Shown here one piece after another: positions 6,260 to 6,283 of a stretch of 6,283 bases of DNA. The stretch comes from Chloroflexota bacterium. GTDB taxonomy: Bacteria; Chloroflexota; Dehalococcoidia; SM23-28-2; RBG-16-64-32. The translations under genes were made by a program, and so were the position numbers. The notes under the pieces were generated by a model, which made no database searches, was not told where the DNA came from, and saw only the letters and a program-made list of their open reading frames with translations. The stretch lies in the NCBI GenBank assembly GCA_022560365.1, contig JADFTG010000074.1, forward strand, positions 1 through 6,283, written 5' to 3'. Within the stretch, counting starts at the first letter, position 1. Every line of letters starts with the position of its first letter.

Positions 6260-6283
6260 GATGAAAAGAGCCCACACTATATG

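Overview
The window is a gene-dense, GC-rich stretch of bacterial chromosome. Two tightly packed, convergent gene sets meet at about position 2160-2190. The forward set is metG (3' end only), tatD and a trans-polyprenyl diphosphate synthase. The reverse set, read from the right edge, is dnaX, ybaB/ebfC, recR, recO and two tandem FmdB-type zinc-ribbon genes. Neighbouring genes overlap by 1-8 bases or are separated by at most 18 bases, so each set probably forms one transcription unit. No tRNA, rRNA, CRISPR array or insertion sequence was seen.

The most likely host is a GC-rich member of the Chloroflexota (Dehalococcoidia-like). This is inferred from protein flavour, mainly the middle and C-terminal parts of DnaX and the gene company. 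No database search was possible, so the assignment is tentative.

Forward genes: MetG charges tRNA-Met, TatD is a metal-dependent nuclease, and the polyprenyl synthase makes the isoprenoid chain of a quinone or lipid carrier. Reverse genes: DnaX is the clamp-loader ATPase of DNA polymerase III, YbaB is a nucleoid-associated protein, and RecR and RecO together load RecA on gapped DNA. This is therefore a replication and gap-repair operon. The two FmdB-like proteins at its end have no established role.

The main anomaly lies at the right end. The first 104 or so codons of dnaX, and the bases upstream, are about 45% GC with about 36% G/C at third positions. The following 20 codons have 19 of 20 ending in G/C, and the local GC is about 67%. 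The switch falls exactly in the Walker B motif, one of the most conserved stretches of the gene, and the frame is kept. The low-GC part also lacks the zinc-binding insertion of usual DnaX proteins, a form I associate with Patescibacteria (CPR). Either dnaX is a real interphylum mosaic or, more probably in a metagenomic contig, two genomes were joined at a conserved site. A clear extended -10 promoter that would give a leaderless dnaX transcript sits in the low-GC part.
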